Source of the DNA: Sphagnum compactum
Lineage: Eukaryota > Bryophyta > Sphagnopsida > Sphagnales
Direction of reading: 5' to 3'
Assembly (NCBI GenBank): GCA_965153455.1
Contig: OZ234503.1
Span: 8,710,157 to 8,774,156 of the forward strand
Length of the DNA stretch: 64,000 nucleotides
Shown here: one piece after another, positions 46,545 through 58,650 of the stretch
Layout of the letters: each line of letters opens with the position of its first letter
Numbering within the stretch: the stretch's first letter is position 1
Notes under the pieces: generated by a model
Databases searched by the model: none
Seen by the model: only the letters and a program-made list of their open reading frames with translations
Told to the model about the DNA's origin: nothing
Program-made: the position numbers and the translations under genes

Positions 46545-47098
46545 CAGTGTTGTGCAGTTTTTTGCATTTATAAAGAACCCTTGGATTCAGTTTAAAAATA
46601 TTTCAGGATCACAGATTTCAGTCTCTCCCTCAGCCCTCATTTCTATTTTGGCAAACACAACAAGAGGCGACATTATTGTCCCAATAGAATAGTGTAGGTT
46701 GCAGTTTTCTGGGGAAAAAAGATTCAGAAGCAAAGAATTGCCAATTTTGGTGATTTGAAAAACGTGAAAGAACTGGCTGCTTTCACAAAAGAACCAGTAA
46801 AGAACTGGCAGTTTTACAGGTGATTGTTTGATCTTTTCAAAAGAATTGAGAACTGTGATTATATATGCAATCCAACTGTAAATCTCTGAGTTTTTGTGTT
46901 GATAATCGCAGTTATGAACTCTAAGAACCATCTTGATCACCATAGTCTTCCGGTCCTGTTTCTCATATTCCAGCTAAAAGCATGCATGTACATCAAACTA
47001 ATCTTCAATTATGGTTCTCCACACGTGTCATTTGGAAACATCAGGGGAAGAAATTCCAGCCAATGATGACGCTAGACTTCCATAAGTGCCCAACACTA
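46545..47098. mobile_element. hAT-type MITE, 554 bp, copy B
   Basis: The left end CAGTGTTGTGCAGTTTTTTG and the right complement TAGTGTTGGGCACTTATGG match the family ends at 31683. Flanks GTATTTAC and ATATTTAT share six of eight bases, consistent with an aged hAT duplication. The first about 50 bases (AGTGTTG...AAAGAACC..TTGGATTCAG) align with copy A. A 118-codon minus-strand frame inside (46943-46587) has no domain and is probably chance. The interior differs from copy A after the first segment. Confidence 0.65.
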
Positions 47099-50000
47099 AT
47101 ATTTATGCTGAATTTGTGATGCAACGTGTCACCTTTTGACCAGAGATGTTAGTTTGGAGTCAAGAGTAGTAAGTCAGGAAATGTCTATCTTTGGTGGCAA
47201 GGGAAATCCCCAAGAAAGAACTTACTCATGCTTGGTCTGCAAATCCACAGACCCAACCAAGCAGTTGTTATCCAAAAGCTAAGGTAAGCTGGCATCAGAC
47301 GGCTGTTAAGGCACGTTCCAACTTCCAATATCCATAACACAGTCAAATCTGTATCTTGAACCAACTTATTAGCACATGTTCTTATTAGTGAAGTCTTGCA
47401 GTTGTGGATAGAACGTTTCTTACAACATAGTTGATTGTTGAATGTTGTGTAATAAGTGAAAAAAAAGTTTTATTATTCTGACAGATAAGTGCATTGAGAT
47501 ACAATAGCCCATGGTGCACAAGTCTCTTGAAAGAAGGCTGGTTTTGTTTCGGTCCACTAATTTGTTAGCACGGGCTCTTGTTGCTCAGACCTTGCAGTAG
47601 TGCTATGCACATGAATTCAAGGAAAGATAAATGTTGTCAGATACTAGGAGTGTCAAGAGAATGTTTCTTGGGATAACTTTTTCTTTGGGTCACATATCTT
47701 CCAGCTATGCATAGTTCTGAAAGCATTTGTACAAAATTTTGTGTACTGATTCTAATGGGTTTTGTTTATATGACATACCTATGGCTTTGGAATTTGTGTA
47801 CTGGATGCAATGGCCCTTGGGAGTATCCTCAAAAGAAAAAAAACTGGGCCCCTTGGATACATGCTGGCTCACCTCATTGGTAATTAAAACTTTCTATGCT
47901 GACCTTTGTTCTTTACCATTTTTGACCTAGGCTAATGGCAGGGGCACAAACTATGGGACAATGTTTGTGAATGTGGCTGTGTAGTTATGGTGGAGGTGGT
48001 GTAAGTTGTAAGTAAGCATACAAGGTTTCTTGTTTGACTATCTTGTGCATTGCTTGATTAAACTGCTGTAAACAAAGATTGGCCTGTGTTACTCTAGTGG
48101 CTTTAATGGACATGGCAAATCTCTGTCATTTTACCCCTCAAATAAGTTTAGGATCTTTTTGTAGAATCACAAACCGTTTTGATAAGTTTAAAGATATACT
48201 TTTAAAAAAGATATGAAATTGTCAATGATGAAAACCTAGCCAAACATGATGACCACGTGATATGTATTTTACTAACTATTCTGTAGAAAAGGGGATGTAG
48301 GCCCTTCTCCCCATTTTATTGAAAGAAATTAAATAAATCAAAAAAAGGGAAAAAGCTAACGATGTCCTTAGAACTTCCTCTGTTCAGAGATAGTGATACT
48401 GGTATCAATAATATGCAAGAAATCTGGGAAAAAAGGAACTTTTAGCCATGTATAAAGAATAAATTCAATAAACACCTCCCCAGGCTGGACATTCTGGAAC
48501 TCGCTAGTTCGGTATATATTTGCATTTGATCATCATAGGAACAAGTTTCTGGTATATATTGCATTTGATCATCATGGGATCAAGTTTGCAGAATCACAAC
48601 TTACAAGTATGTGACATGTTTATTTTTATGTACGGAAGGTGAAGTGATGGTTTCAAAACCTTGTGGGCCAGCAGATATCTGACCCTGTTTCTCAGGCCTG
48701 TTTCTCAGGGACATATAATGTGCTTCTGAAGGATCTGGTAGTTTTCACAGACAAAAACAAAATCATGCAAAAACTCAGCTTGCCAGGTTGAAAATCTTTC
48801 TGTGCACTTCGTCATCCCTCTTAGTGTGCCATGACTACACGTGATCTCAAAATTCTTTATTATCCAAAAGTGGTATCATCATTGGACCCTGGCATGCACA
48901 AGAATTCTAACAGCTATGTAGGTGACCCACAATGGGGTTTGTTTTTATGCGTTGTAAGTAAGATCATATGGGTATTAGCAAGTGCAACTTCCATGGCAGT
49001 TTTTCTTGGAGGAATATTTCAATGATAATAAGCTAGTTGTCGTTTGGCTAGCTTATGGTTTCAGATTAGATATCGTTTGGCCAAATCGTTCTTGGGAAAG
49101 AATCTGATCGATTAAGTATTATCCACTATAACTTTGACTAGTGCGGTATAACTGCTCAATCTACTCTTCTCTATTAGGGTGAATCAGCTGAGATTTACTT
49201 TGTTCTGGGTGATATACCTTAAAAAATTTGAACCCAAGAATAATTGACATTCAAAAGCAGCCAACTGAATATTTGCCTTGACACTATGTTACATTCTTTT
49301 CATTCATCCAAACTTAAACATTTTTCATCAAAGGCTTGTATTACTCTTGTTGTCTTAGGTGAGTCCTGGATGCTTTAGGTGCCTCATGAGTTCAAGTTTG
49401 CACCCATCATTGCACTATTACGTCTCACAAATTTGTTCAACTTGTCCAAAAGACATGCTTCATGGAGACCAACTCATCAAAGGGCCATTTAACCTAAAGG
49501 ATGGCAAAAGATGGGTGCTCATGAAAACACCTATCAATTTTCCTGTAAAGAAACAAAAACAAAAAGTACAACAAATATGCAAATTGAGAGTATTCTCTCC
49601 TTTAAAATGCAATAAAAAGTCAAAGTTCACACCCAAGTTGGAGACTTTGGATGCAAATTGATCTGATTGAGCATGATTCTGCAGAACCATGTTCTGTGTG
49701 GAATCCAAACCATGGTCTATGTTGATATTGGGAATATGGAAGTGGATGCGAGGTTGATGGATCTTATTGGTTACTTTTTATTTAGAAATCTTTTGTCTTC
49801 AACTCATATTCCATGTAGAGTATCTATGCACATGGCTGAACATAGGCTAATGATTGACTGAAGCAAAAGTTCTGATCTAGGCTGGTCAATCGCCTTGACT
49901 ACATTGGTTACAACTGAACATGTGGTGTGGAAATCTTGTGTCTAGTTTTTTTCTAACTCACATTTGGGCAAATTGTTTTGTGTTTGGTGATGGGTTAATT

Positions 50001-51600
50001 TTTTTAACATTAGGGTGTTTTTCGCATCCCACTTAAAATAAAAATATGTTTGGTGATGGGAGTGATTCCTTGCATTTCTACAAAAAAAAAGTTGTTGTTC
50101 AAGCTTACAAGCCAAGTGTAAACCCATGGGATCCAACAACCTAGTTACCATCAAGGAAAGAATTGTTGAGTAGAAAAAAAATAAAAAGAAAAATAGAAGG
50201 ATATGTAAGTGAGACCTGTCTTTCGTTTGCCTACCATTCGTGATAGCTACCATCATGTGCCAACTATTGTCTTGCACCTATTGTCATTTGTAGACTTGAA
50301 AGAAAACCCATAGCCACCTGCAAACCTCTTGTAGCTATTGCACCATCTACAATACCCATAGACTTCTTATGACTATGGCTTACCATCTACACATTAAGCT
50401 ACCCTCTACAACCTTTAAATCTAGTGCTACTTTTATGTCAATGCTTTTTAGTGGTAACTGCCTTCTTACAATAGCCCTATTTTCACACTTTAGTAGCAAG
50501 TATAAAAAGTGATTTCATTGCAAAAGAAAAGAAGAATCAAACTAAAAAACTAATTTTCTACATCAACTAAGAGGGAATTACTTACCTTTTTAAAAATCAA
50601 TACAAATGAAAAGAAATAATGCACTTGATTTCACATAACTTTAAACCATTTTTCATTACACAACACCAGTACAACATGGTTCTCACCAATGTCCCCAACC
50701 TCTCAATATTTCCTCCTACCATGCTACCTTGAGAATTGTAATGATCCTCCTTCCTCTTCAAAGGATAAATAAGGAACTAAAGAAGGTTACCCACCACACC
50801 TGTGGATTTCCTTATCTTCTTCTCCTTATCCTAATCTTTTTCACATATTTCATTAGTTAATTGGATAACAAATATTAATCATTATCTTCAAGGATTAACC
50901 ACCCCATTAGCTTCATCCCCTAAGTAAATAAATATAACACTAGTAATTAACTAGTCATTAGGATGCTCATGGGATTAATTAGCCTAAAAATTTCTAACCT
51001 TAACACTAAATGTTTGGTCATGGTTGTAAAGTAACACAATTTTACTAAATTATACCTAAGGATACAACCTAAATTTTTAGTGTAGGGTGTAAAACTACAT
51101 AATAAATCATTAGCCTATTTTAAGCAATGAAAATATTTATTTGGTAATGGGGTGACTTAATATACTATTATAAGATTTAAGGTTTTGTTGTATAAACAAT
51201 TTTTTGAATGAACAAATGAGACTTTAGGATTCAATGCATAACAACATCTTTACATTCCAACACAAAACACATTAATGACCTTGAAAAGCATTTGATTTCC
51301 CCCCATTGTAAGCACATTGGATTCCCACCAAAATCATGCATTTGAATCATAAGGTAAAACATAAAAGTAACATCCAAATGAATAAACTATCGATGTTTTG
51401 AAGATTCCTCCATCAACGTTTTAAGAATTTCAAAACATTTTAAGGTTATGCTAAATGAACTTCAATATTTTCTAAATCTTTTATGTCTTAAGGCTAAAGT
51501 GTTGAAAGATAGTGTAGATGAGAGGAAAATCAATCAAGAGAAGAAGAAAGACATGTCAAAATAAAAATCAACTTGCAAGATTATGAAATACAGGGTAGTT
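47099..51600. other. Intergenic, no supportable gene
   Basis: From 47.1 to 49.9 kb the base composition is somewhat less AT-rich. Frames such as 49359-49661 (100 codons) and 49667-49861 (DIGNMEVDARLMDLIGYF) look less random than average but show no recognisable domain or matching splice sites. A 38-base tandem duplication is listed separately. 49.9-51.6 kb is AT-rich with nothing recognised. Confidence 0.3.
48511..48588. repeat. Two-copy 38-39-bp tandem duplication
   Basis: GGTATATATTTGCATTTGAT and the following CATCATAGGAACAAGTTT (48511-48548) repeat immediately as GGTATATATTGCATTTGATC and ATCATGGGATCAAGTTT (48551-48587) with a one-base deletion and few substitutions. This is a recent local duplication. 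Confidence 0.75.
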
Positions 51601-51607
51601 TACTAAA

Positions 51608-52073
51608 TGGTGAAAGCAAGATATTTTGTATATACTTGCTACCACGTTTTCTACTTGAAAACACTAAAAAACAATTAAAAAAATTTCTAACCTTCCTTTG
51701 GCATTTCAAAACAAATGAAAATTTTAATTTTTTTCATGGGCATCTCTAGCTTCCCTTTAGCTTTTCAAAACAATTTGTGTCATATCATTTGGACTTGAAA
51801 AATTACCCCAAAAGTATCTCCAACAATTTTGTCATGTTTTAGGGGTTGGGGATACTTGAATTTCATTTTTCAAACTGCCACAAATTTTAGGTCCAATTCA
51901 AGTACTTGCAAGTAGTGTAAAAAAACATGATTATAACATGAGTTAGTAAATAATGTACCAAAATAATATTATTATCCTCATAAAATCATTTCTTTGTTAA
52001 TCCTTTTATACAGAAACCCTAGCATTTTGTAACTTACATTACTTTTTGTGTATACTATACCATGATTTCACCT
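51608..52073. mobile_element. Possible GGGT-TIR family element, 466 bp
   Basis: The left end TGGTGAAAGCAAGATATTTT followed by GTATATAC and the right complement AGGTGAAATCATGGTATAGT followed by ATACACAAAA resemble each other and the family consensus GGGTGAAAGCATGGTA. Adjacent four-base flanks do not match. The right end is closely similar to the isolated right end at 55188. Confidence 0.4.
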
Positions 52074-52524
52074 AGATCAATTTGCATAACCATCAATTAT
52101 AGAAATAAAAATTTCTTATTTAAATCAACTCTACCAAAAAAAGTACAACAAGTATTTATGTTATTGTTGGTTCCAAAGGCTTGCAATTCCAAGAGTAGCA
52201 AAAAGTTGAAGCAAATTTGGTTTTAACATATTTTTGTGTATTACAACCAACCAAAATTTAAAATTCACACTTATAACCTACACATGAACTATAGGTGCCA
52301 ATTTGGTTTGGGATGATTTCATAGATTTTTAGGTAATAAAGTTTTTTAGTGAAAATTAGAATTTATGCACTCCTCAAGTATCCAAGATTAATTTATTTTT
52401 TGAAATCTTGGGAGAATTATAGAAGGCTAAACTCCATACTTCTTATAGGTCTTGATTATACATCACCAAGTTGTTGGAGGCTAGGGCTAGGTGGTAGAGG
52501 GCTACCATGATGTGACAAAGTGGA

Positions 52525-53682
52525 TTGCAAAAACAAATAACTATAAATAAAGAAAACACTCCATCTAGAATTATAATAATAAAAAAAAATCAACAAGAAA
52601 AAAAAAAACTTCCTACCTTAACAAGTGAAGCCTTGGAAGAAACAATGGATGCAATGGAAAGAAGTAAAACCTCTTTGAAGAAAGGAATCAGTTTTGGCAC
52701 AATGTACCATTAGCCTTGTTTTCAAATCATTTGAATGGCAAGACAAAGTCAAGGATGGTTGATAGTCAACTATGTTGCAAATGCAATTGGGGGTTCTTTG
52801 CATATTCATGGGTGAAAGGATAAAAGAATATTACATTAGACATTAAAAATTAGGGACATGAGTGTTGTTGCAATTAAACAAAAACAAAGAATTATGCTCA
52901 TTTTTTAAGAGGTCAAATTTAGGAGGGATTTTTCAATCAAATAGACATCTATTGGTTTTAGATGGGCATGGTTCATATGTTATGTTACAAGCATAGGACT
53001 TTGGATTAGATATGGTCACCTTACCTTCTCAAATTTCCCATCCCCTACAACCCCAAGATGTGAGTTGTTTCAAGCCTTTCAAATTTTCTTTCAAGAAAAA
53101 GAGAAACAATGTCATGGTTAAAAACAATCATTGTGAACTAAAAAATGCACATTTGTTAACTAAGTGGACAAGGCTCTAAATCAAACAATGTAAAAAGAAA
53201 CATGAGTGGGTTTAAAGCAACAAGAATTTGCCCATTCAATTTCAAGGCCATGGATCACAGACAAGACCAAGTGATGCATACATCATAGAACCTATAAACA
53301 TTTTATATCATGGTGTATTTATGGAATGGTTGATGAAAGTTAACAATGGGGGAAGGATGGAATTACCACACAACTAGTGAACATAACATTTATTCAAGAT
53401 GATGTAGAAATATAATTTCAATATGTTGACCAATAAGAGGTAGATTTGAAGTATTATGTGGAAGTGTTTATGAGTCCAAGTCCTACAACAAAAGAAATTG
53501 AAGCTAAAAAAACTATTTCTAACCTACAAATAAACTTACATGGACCCATTTGTGAAATATTGGAACTCCACAATTTTGCCAATTCAACTCAAGTTCCTTT
53601 ATGCCTTGTCAATTTGCTATCCTTGCCACATCTACTTGTAAGAAAAACAAGGGGAAAAAAACCATTATTAGATTGTAATTAG
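52525..53682 (+). pseudogene. Broken DDE_1 (pogo/CENP-B-like) transposase gene with internal deletion
   Basis: The plus strand starts with a helix-turn-helix-like N-terminus (LTSEALEETMDAMERSKTSL, about 52608-52680) and NHLNGKTKSRM (about 52725). It then jumps, apparently through a deletion of well over 100 codons, to WLIVNYVANAIGGSLHIHG and GERIKEYYIRH (about 52755-52850). Next come SNRHLLVLDGHGSYVML (about 52935-52990) and LDMVTLPSQISHPLQPQDVS followed by CFKPFKFSFKK (about 53000-53095). The LDGHGSH-type motif and LPSHTSHxLQPLDVSCFKPFK are typical of DDE_1 endonucleases. The C-terminal frame 53446-53682 ends RKTRGKKPLLDCN. Several stops and frameshifts are present. No terminal inverted repeats were found around it. 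Confidence 0.75.
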
Positions 53683-55150
53683 TTGTAGGTAATAATATTT
53701 AATTAGTGTTTAATAAAAAATTTGTGACAAAAAACCATGGACAAATCGACTATAGGAATAATCAAAATACAAAGAAGGAAAGACAAAGAGGAAAAAAAGG
53801 TTATGTGAATGTTTGAGTCCTAAGATTCTAATTCAAAGAGTAATTCAAAAACAATTAAGAAAAAGTCAATAAACATATTTTAATAATGCTTGCAATAAGA
53901 TATGCATGGGACACATTTCACAAAATATTTGTTATAGGATTTATCACCCATCCTTTAAGGTTCATAACTATCAACCTGGGGGCTACATCAAAGGCTTAAA
54001 AATTAGCTAAAGCAAGGGCAATGATTTGATAAAAATCTAAAGGTCATGTTCTAACAAGATTGCAACATGATATTGCCTTATAAAAAATTACCTTGCATTG
54101 AAAGAGTAAGAACAATGAACCTAGGATGTTAGAGGTGCGACGCCATTTGAGATATATAGTTAAGTAGACAAGGCTTTGCCCATGATCATAGATTTTCTTC
54201 AAATTTTTGTGGTAGTGATATCTTCCATTGATGGAAGATGAATGATTTTTAAACAAATAAATGATTTGATCTTCATTAAATTTGATTTTGTCAATGGTTA
54301 AATCTTGTCCACTTGTCAAATGTTGAATGTGCATTGTGAAGGAGAAAAGTGTTCATTCGTAGAGAGAACAAGTGTTTGTTGAAAAAATTTCCTAGTTAAT
54401 GAACCTTTTTCCTTTGGGGAGGCATAACTTTCACATTTCTCTACCAAGTGAAATCATGCTAAAGTATACAAAAAAAGTAGTCATCCTAAGTAAAAAAACA
54501 CAAATTTGTGACAAGTAGATTAAAAAGTAGGTGATGCTTTAAAAGATTATCCTTTTGAAATACATAATGGCATCAAATGTGATATGTTGAAGTTTTTGAA
54601 AGTTTCAAAAGTTGTATCAACCTTTTTAAAAACCTATTTTCAATACACTTTGCAAAATTTGTTAGTTTGTTTTGTTCTAAAAAAGTAGATTGAAAAAATG
54701 TCAAAAAGATTTAATTTGGAAATTTCATTCATATGTTGCATTTTGAAAGGGTTTGGGGCATGATTTAATGAATTAAACACATGCAACATGCACTTTAGTA
54801 TCATATCAAAAGACATATTTTGGATGCCAAATTAGAGTTTATGGAAAACTTGCTTTTGAAAGGCTTCACATTGTCATAATCCAAAAATTCAAATTTCAAA
54901 AAATGTGTATCAAGTTGCATAATGGCTCAAACATTAATAACATATCATTTGAATTATTTGATTTGAAAAATATGCAATATCAACCACAGTAATAAAATTT
55001 CAATAAATAAATAAATTAGTGAGAGTAATAATATATGTTAAAAATGATCATATATGGTTTATTTAATATGATAAGTACACCCCAAAATTTATAACATGAC
55101 TAAAATGCTTAAAATGAAAAAAAATTTAAATTGACTTTTACTTGTTAATA
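53683..55150. other. Intergenic, nothing recognised
   Basis: AT-rich DNA. The minus-strand frame 54334-54044 (96 codons) has no recognisable domain. Confidence 0.35.
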
Positions 55151-55159
55151 CAAATCACC

Positions 55160-55188
55160 AATTGATATACTTTACCATGCTTTCACCC
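55160..55188 (-). mobile_element. Isolated right end of a GGGT-TIR element
   Basis: The complement reads GGGTGAAAGCATGGTAAAGT followed by ATATCAATT, an excellent match to the family end. A partner left end was not found. The tempting GGGTGAAAGG at 52810 is coding sequence of the DDE_1 relic. This may be a solo end or a truncated copy. Confidence 0.45.
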
Positions 55189-55199
55189 TACCAGCTCAC

Positions 55200-57925
55200 C
55201 TAATTTTTGCAACTATGGATGAGCTCAGAGATGAGACACAAGTTCTCTTTGAACCCCATGCCCAAAAATCCCACTCCTAGTATGTGAATTCACCTGAAGT
55301 CCTTATGTGTTCGGTGACCAACGTAGCATGGTTTATTTTCTTTCAAAGCTCACGTGAGGGCCAAGGTGAACCAGCACCCACACTGGTACCTTCACCTCCT
55401 TGAGTTAGGCCTTTGAGTGGCCATATTCTACCCAAGAAATGTTAAATTTGGACTCAAGATCTTTATTTGGTCTTAGGATGGGATATTACCATAGTTAGAA
55501 GCAACCTACGAAAATTCTGGACATGCTACTACTGTGGGTGCTGGTTCACCCAAGGCTTGAGAACAGGACCATTGACATGTGAGTGGCCATGTAAGAAATT
55601 AGCATTGGGTGCACCTAGCTATAGTATTCACTATACAAGTTGCCAGAGTGAACCAGCACCTGCTATGCAGGATAGATGGTAGGTGGACAGGAAACACTTT
55701 TTCTTAGTATTCCCGTAGCGAATCATGGTTGGTTAGCTATGTACTAACAATCCACACGTACTTGCATACCTAGTAGCCACCAATTGCTTACATACATACA
55801 TAGTAACGGCATACATAGTAACACCGTTACAAACACAGTAGCGGCTTAAATTTCCTGGCAACTACCTATGATACCTACCCACTGACATAGATAAGTACCT
55901 AGGTAGCTTGAGGTGGAGGTAGGAGGGTTTACAAGATAGGTTACCAAGGTGGATCCCTGCAGCCAATTGGTAACTCAAATCCAGTTCATCCGTTCACTGA
56001 GTCAAAATAGATAAACAATGGATGCTTCACTTAGTAGTGGGTCACAAAAAATACACAATGTGAACATGTAAATTCAACTTGTGGAGTTGGTAGACAACAG
56101 TCTACAGAATGGGCGGCCCCGTTGCCTTAGTTTGTGGCTTGCATGATTCGGAAAGTCGAATCTAATCATTGTCCTTACTATTTCAGTGGGAATAACATTA
56201 GCTGTTCAAACAGTTGTGAACCTGATGGCCCTTGGTTCTGGTCCTGCGGTTATTCTCTTCTTTCCTGGCAATGGGTATTTCCCTCTTTGTTCCAAGAAAA
56301 GAAGGAAGAACAGTTGTGAACAATCCTTTGCATCATTACTCTTCTAATAAGAGGCAGCTTGGTATCGTCCTTGCTTAGGCAAGCCAATCATACCAATCAT
56401 ACAGTCAACATAATTTCCTTGGAGGAGGACATTAGTTTGTGATGGAAATGTTTTGCATCTCCACAGTCACCCAATCTAGGTAGAAAGTCAATCTTTTTAG
56501 GACAACATCAGGTCTAGGTCTGTCCAAAATGTTTTTTTCCAATCTGTCAACACAAGTTCCTTGTACTGTAGTTGATTACTAGGAACGTTGTAAAGTTTTC
56601 TCATTGTCTGGTAAACTACCATCAAGTGGATTTGCACACCTGTTCAAAAAAGGTCTCAAAGACATCTTCATATTTGGCCAGGTGTCAGTCTTCAAAAATT
56701 ATGGCTCCAAAATTGATGACAATTTTGTTGAGTGTGTATTCCAGAGAATTAAGTGTGCTGTGATGGGTCGACTTTCTGTTCATATGCATTTTGGTCATTT
56801 AACATCTTTGAATTTGAATGGAGGTTTAGATGATGGTGGCAATATCTCCAAACCAAGTTTATGTGCTCAACGACCAGGCTATCTAGATCTACCTTATTGT
56901 TTCTTTTCTTGGTGCATCTTATGGACCAGGTAACCACCCAGAGATGCTGGTTACTAGACATAGCCTTTTGTGCAGAGGTTTAAAAGTGACCTCATAAACT
57001 TCATGTGGGTGGATGAAAAGTTTGATAACCTTCTTGTAGATGGATGAAACAATATGTAACCCTCCTCCCCATGGATGAAAATCCATAAAAATTCTTTGTC
57101 TAGATTGATGTATGCAATAAAAAAAGAAGAGGGAGAGGTTATGCATAGTGGGAGATGAGGGGAGGACCAATTAGAAGCTTGAAAACTTTTGAACATAAGG
57201 TTATGTAGATGGCCTATGCTGTTGGCCCAAGTGTGAACTCGTTGCCCAACTAATGGAATTTGAATTTTGAATTTCTATTGAATTTCCAATGACAAAAATT
57301 ACTCAAAATTCCATACCTTAGTTCTAAAAATTACAAAACTATATCTCCATAAATCCTACTCATTTAGCACTTTCCAACAATACCAATTTAGCACAATGCC
57401 TTAATTTCTTTAAAACATTTACTTTTGAATTTTATTCACAAATTTGTTCAATATTCAGTAACTCATCCACAGCACATCTAAACATTAGAAAACAAACTCA
57501 GTGCACCCCATTCATCAATGGCTTTCCAACTGTACCAACCAAGAGTGCAGTGAGGACGTCATGGTTTGGGAGAACTGGGTCACAAAACGAACTTCCTTCC
57601 TTAATAGATAGATAATATGTATATGGTTGGATGAGTGACTAATAGCAGGTCCCAAAGAACAACTCCCACATCTAGGTCCCTTGGTTGGAAACACAAGTTT
57701 CTTACGTGGATTAGATTTTGTTTTTTTCCCTCCCTTTCTTTCATCATTTTAAAAAGTGAAGAAAAAGCGTTAAAGACATAGTCTTAAGTAGTTTGCACTT
57801 TCAGTCATCCTTAGGTGGTTAGCTAGCTTATTACTCCTCCATGAAAGCAGCAGCAGAAATTACATCATGCCATATGTTGCATGCTTGGGTGATGTTCACG
57901 TGGTAGTTACATGCAAAATCTAAGT
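55200..57925. other. Intergenic, no supportable gene
   Basis: Composition becomes less AT-rich. CTACCTA/TAGTAAC-rich patches lie at 55770-55950, and GTGAACCAGCACC strings lie near 55358 and 55642. Overlapping frames at 56572-56933 (up to 109 codons) contain no domain I recognise. A G-box (CACGTG) lies at 57898-57903. Confidence 0.3.
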
Positions 57926-57929
57926 CTAG

Positions 57930-58650
57930 TTTCACGCTACCGTCGCGTACCCCCAGCTGCGGCACGAGCTCGCTGCTGCTGCTGGGCAGGGTGGGGGTAC
58001 TGTTCGTCGGGAGCCAACGTCGTGCAGGTTCTGACCTCTCAAGAGCCAGTAGCGTAAATTAGCAGTCTAGATAGTCCACTAGAGCAAGGACTGATGAGAC
58101 CGGCAGGTGTGCATTCGACTAAGGTGGTGCATCAGGTACTCTCCTGAATTACCGGGCACGGATAAGCAGTAAAACTTAATTCTAGGCTAGAAGCCAGAGT
58201 GGCGGCTGGTCTTTTTGCAGACATCACTGACGTGATCTCGTCTCTTTACTCTCACTTTCTTTCCCCACCTCTCCCCCCTCCCCGGCGATCTAGATCATGT
58301 GCAAGATTTTCAAGCCTATAGCCTAAGAGTGCCTGGATTCGCGTCATAGATAGATAGAAAGATAGAATCAATCGGCAGCTCTTCCTCCTGCCCGGAAACC
58401 TTGGCCGCCATCTGTATGTACGTCTCTAGGAGGTTTTGGGGGCGGTGGGTGGGGACTGGGCAGCGGTCAAGTCGCTTTTACAAGGTCTCCCTATGATTGC
58501 CATGAAAGTGCTTGCCCTCGTGGGGACTAATAGACTGCAGGCCAGACTCGTGGCTGATTCCGTGCAGGTGCTTCGCTGACCTATGATCAGCTCTCAAGTG
58601 ACTCCGCAATTGCACTGCAAAGTGCACGCTTTCGCTGTTTCTATGTTTAG
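57930..58650. other. GC-rich, CpG-containing segment without ORFs
   Basis: This segment contrasts sharply with the AT-rich DNA around it. It starts with a fold-back, GTACCCCCA (57947-57955) pairing with TGGGGGTAC (57992-58000), with CCCAGC/GCTGGG inside. It then continues as mixed GC-rich sequence with many CpGs. No frame of 60 codons or more spans it on either strand, so a protein exon is unlikely. An upstream regulatory region or non-coding transcript of the NAC gene 1-2 kb downstream is possible. No known RNA family was recognised. Confidence 0.4.

Noticed and set aside
46587-46943. 118-codon minus-strand frame
   Set aside because: It lies wholly inside a MITE and has no recognisable domain.
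52810-52835. GGGTGAAAGGATAAAAG as a left end for the 55188 right end
   Set aside because: In frame it reads GERIKEYYI, which fits the DDE_1 transposase sequence around it, so the similarity to a TIR is chance.
56572-56933. Overlapping 63- and 109-codon plus-strand frames
   Set aside because: They compete in different frames, lack a domain and have no paired exon nearby.
58090-58130. CTGATGAGA as a hammerhead ribozyme core
   Set aside because: No GAAA box and no supporting stems follow at the needed distance.
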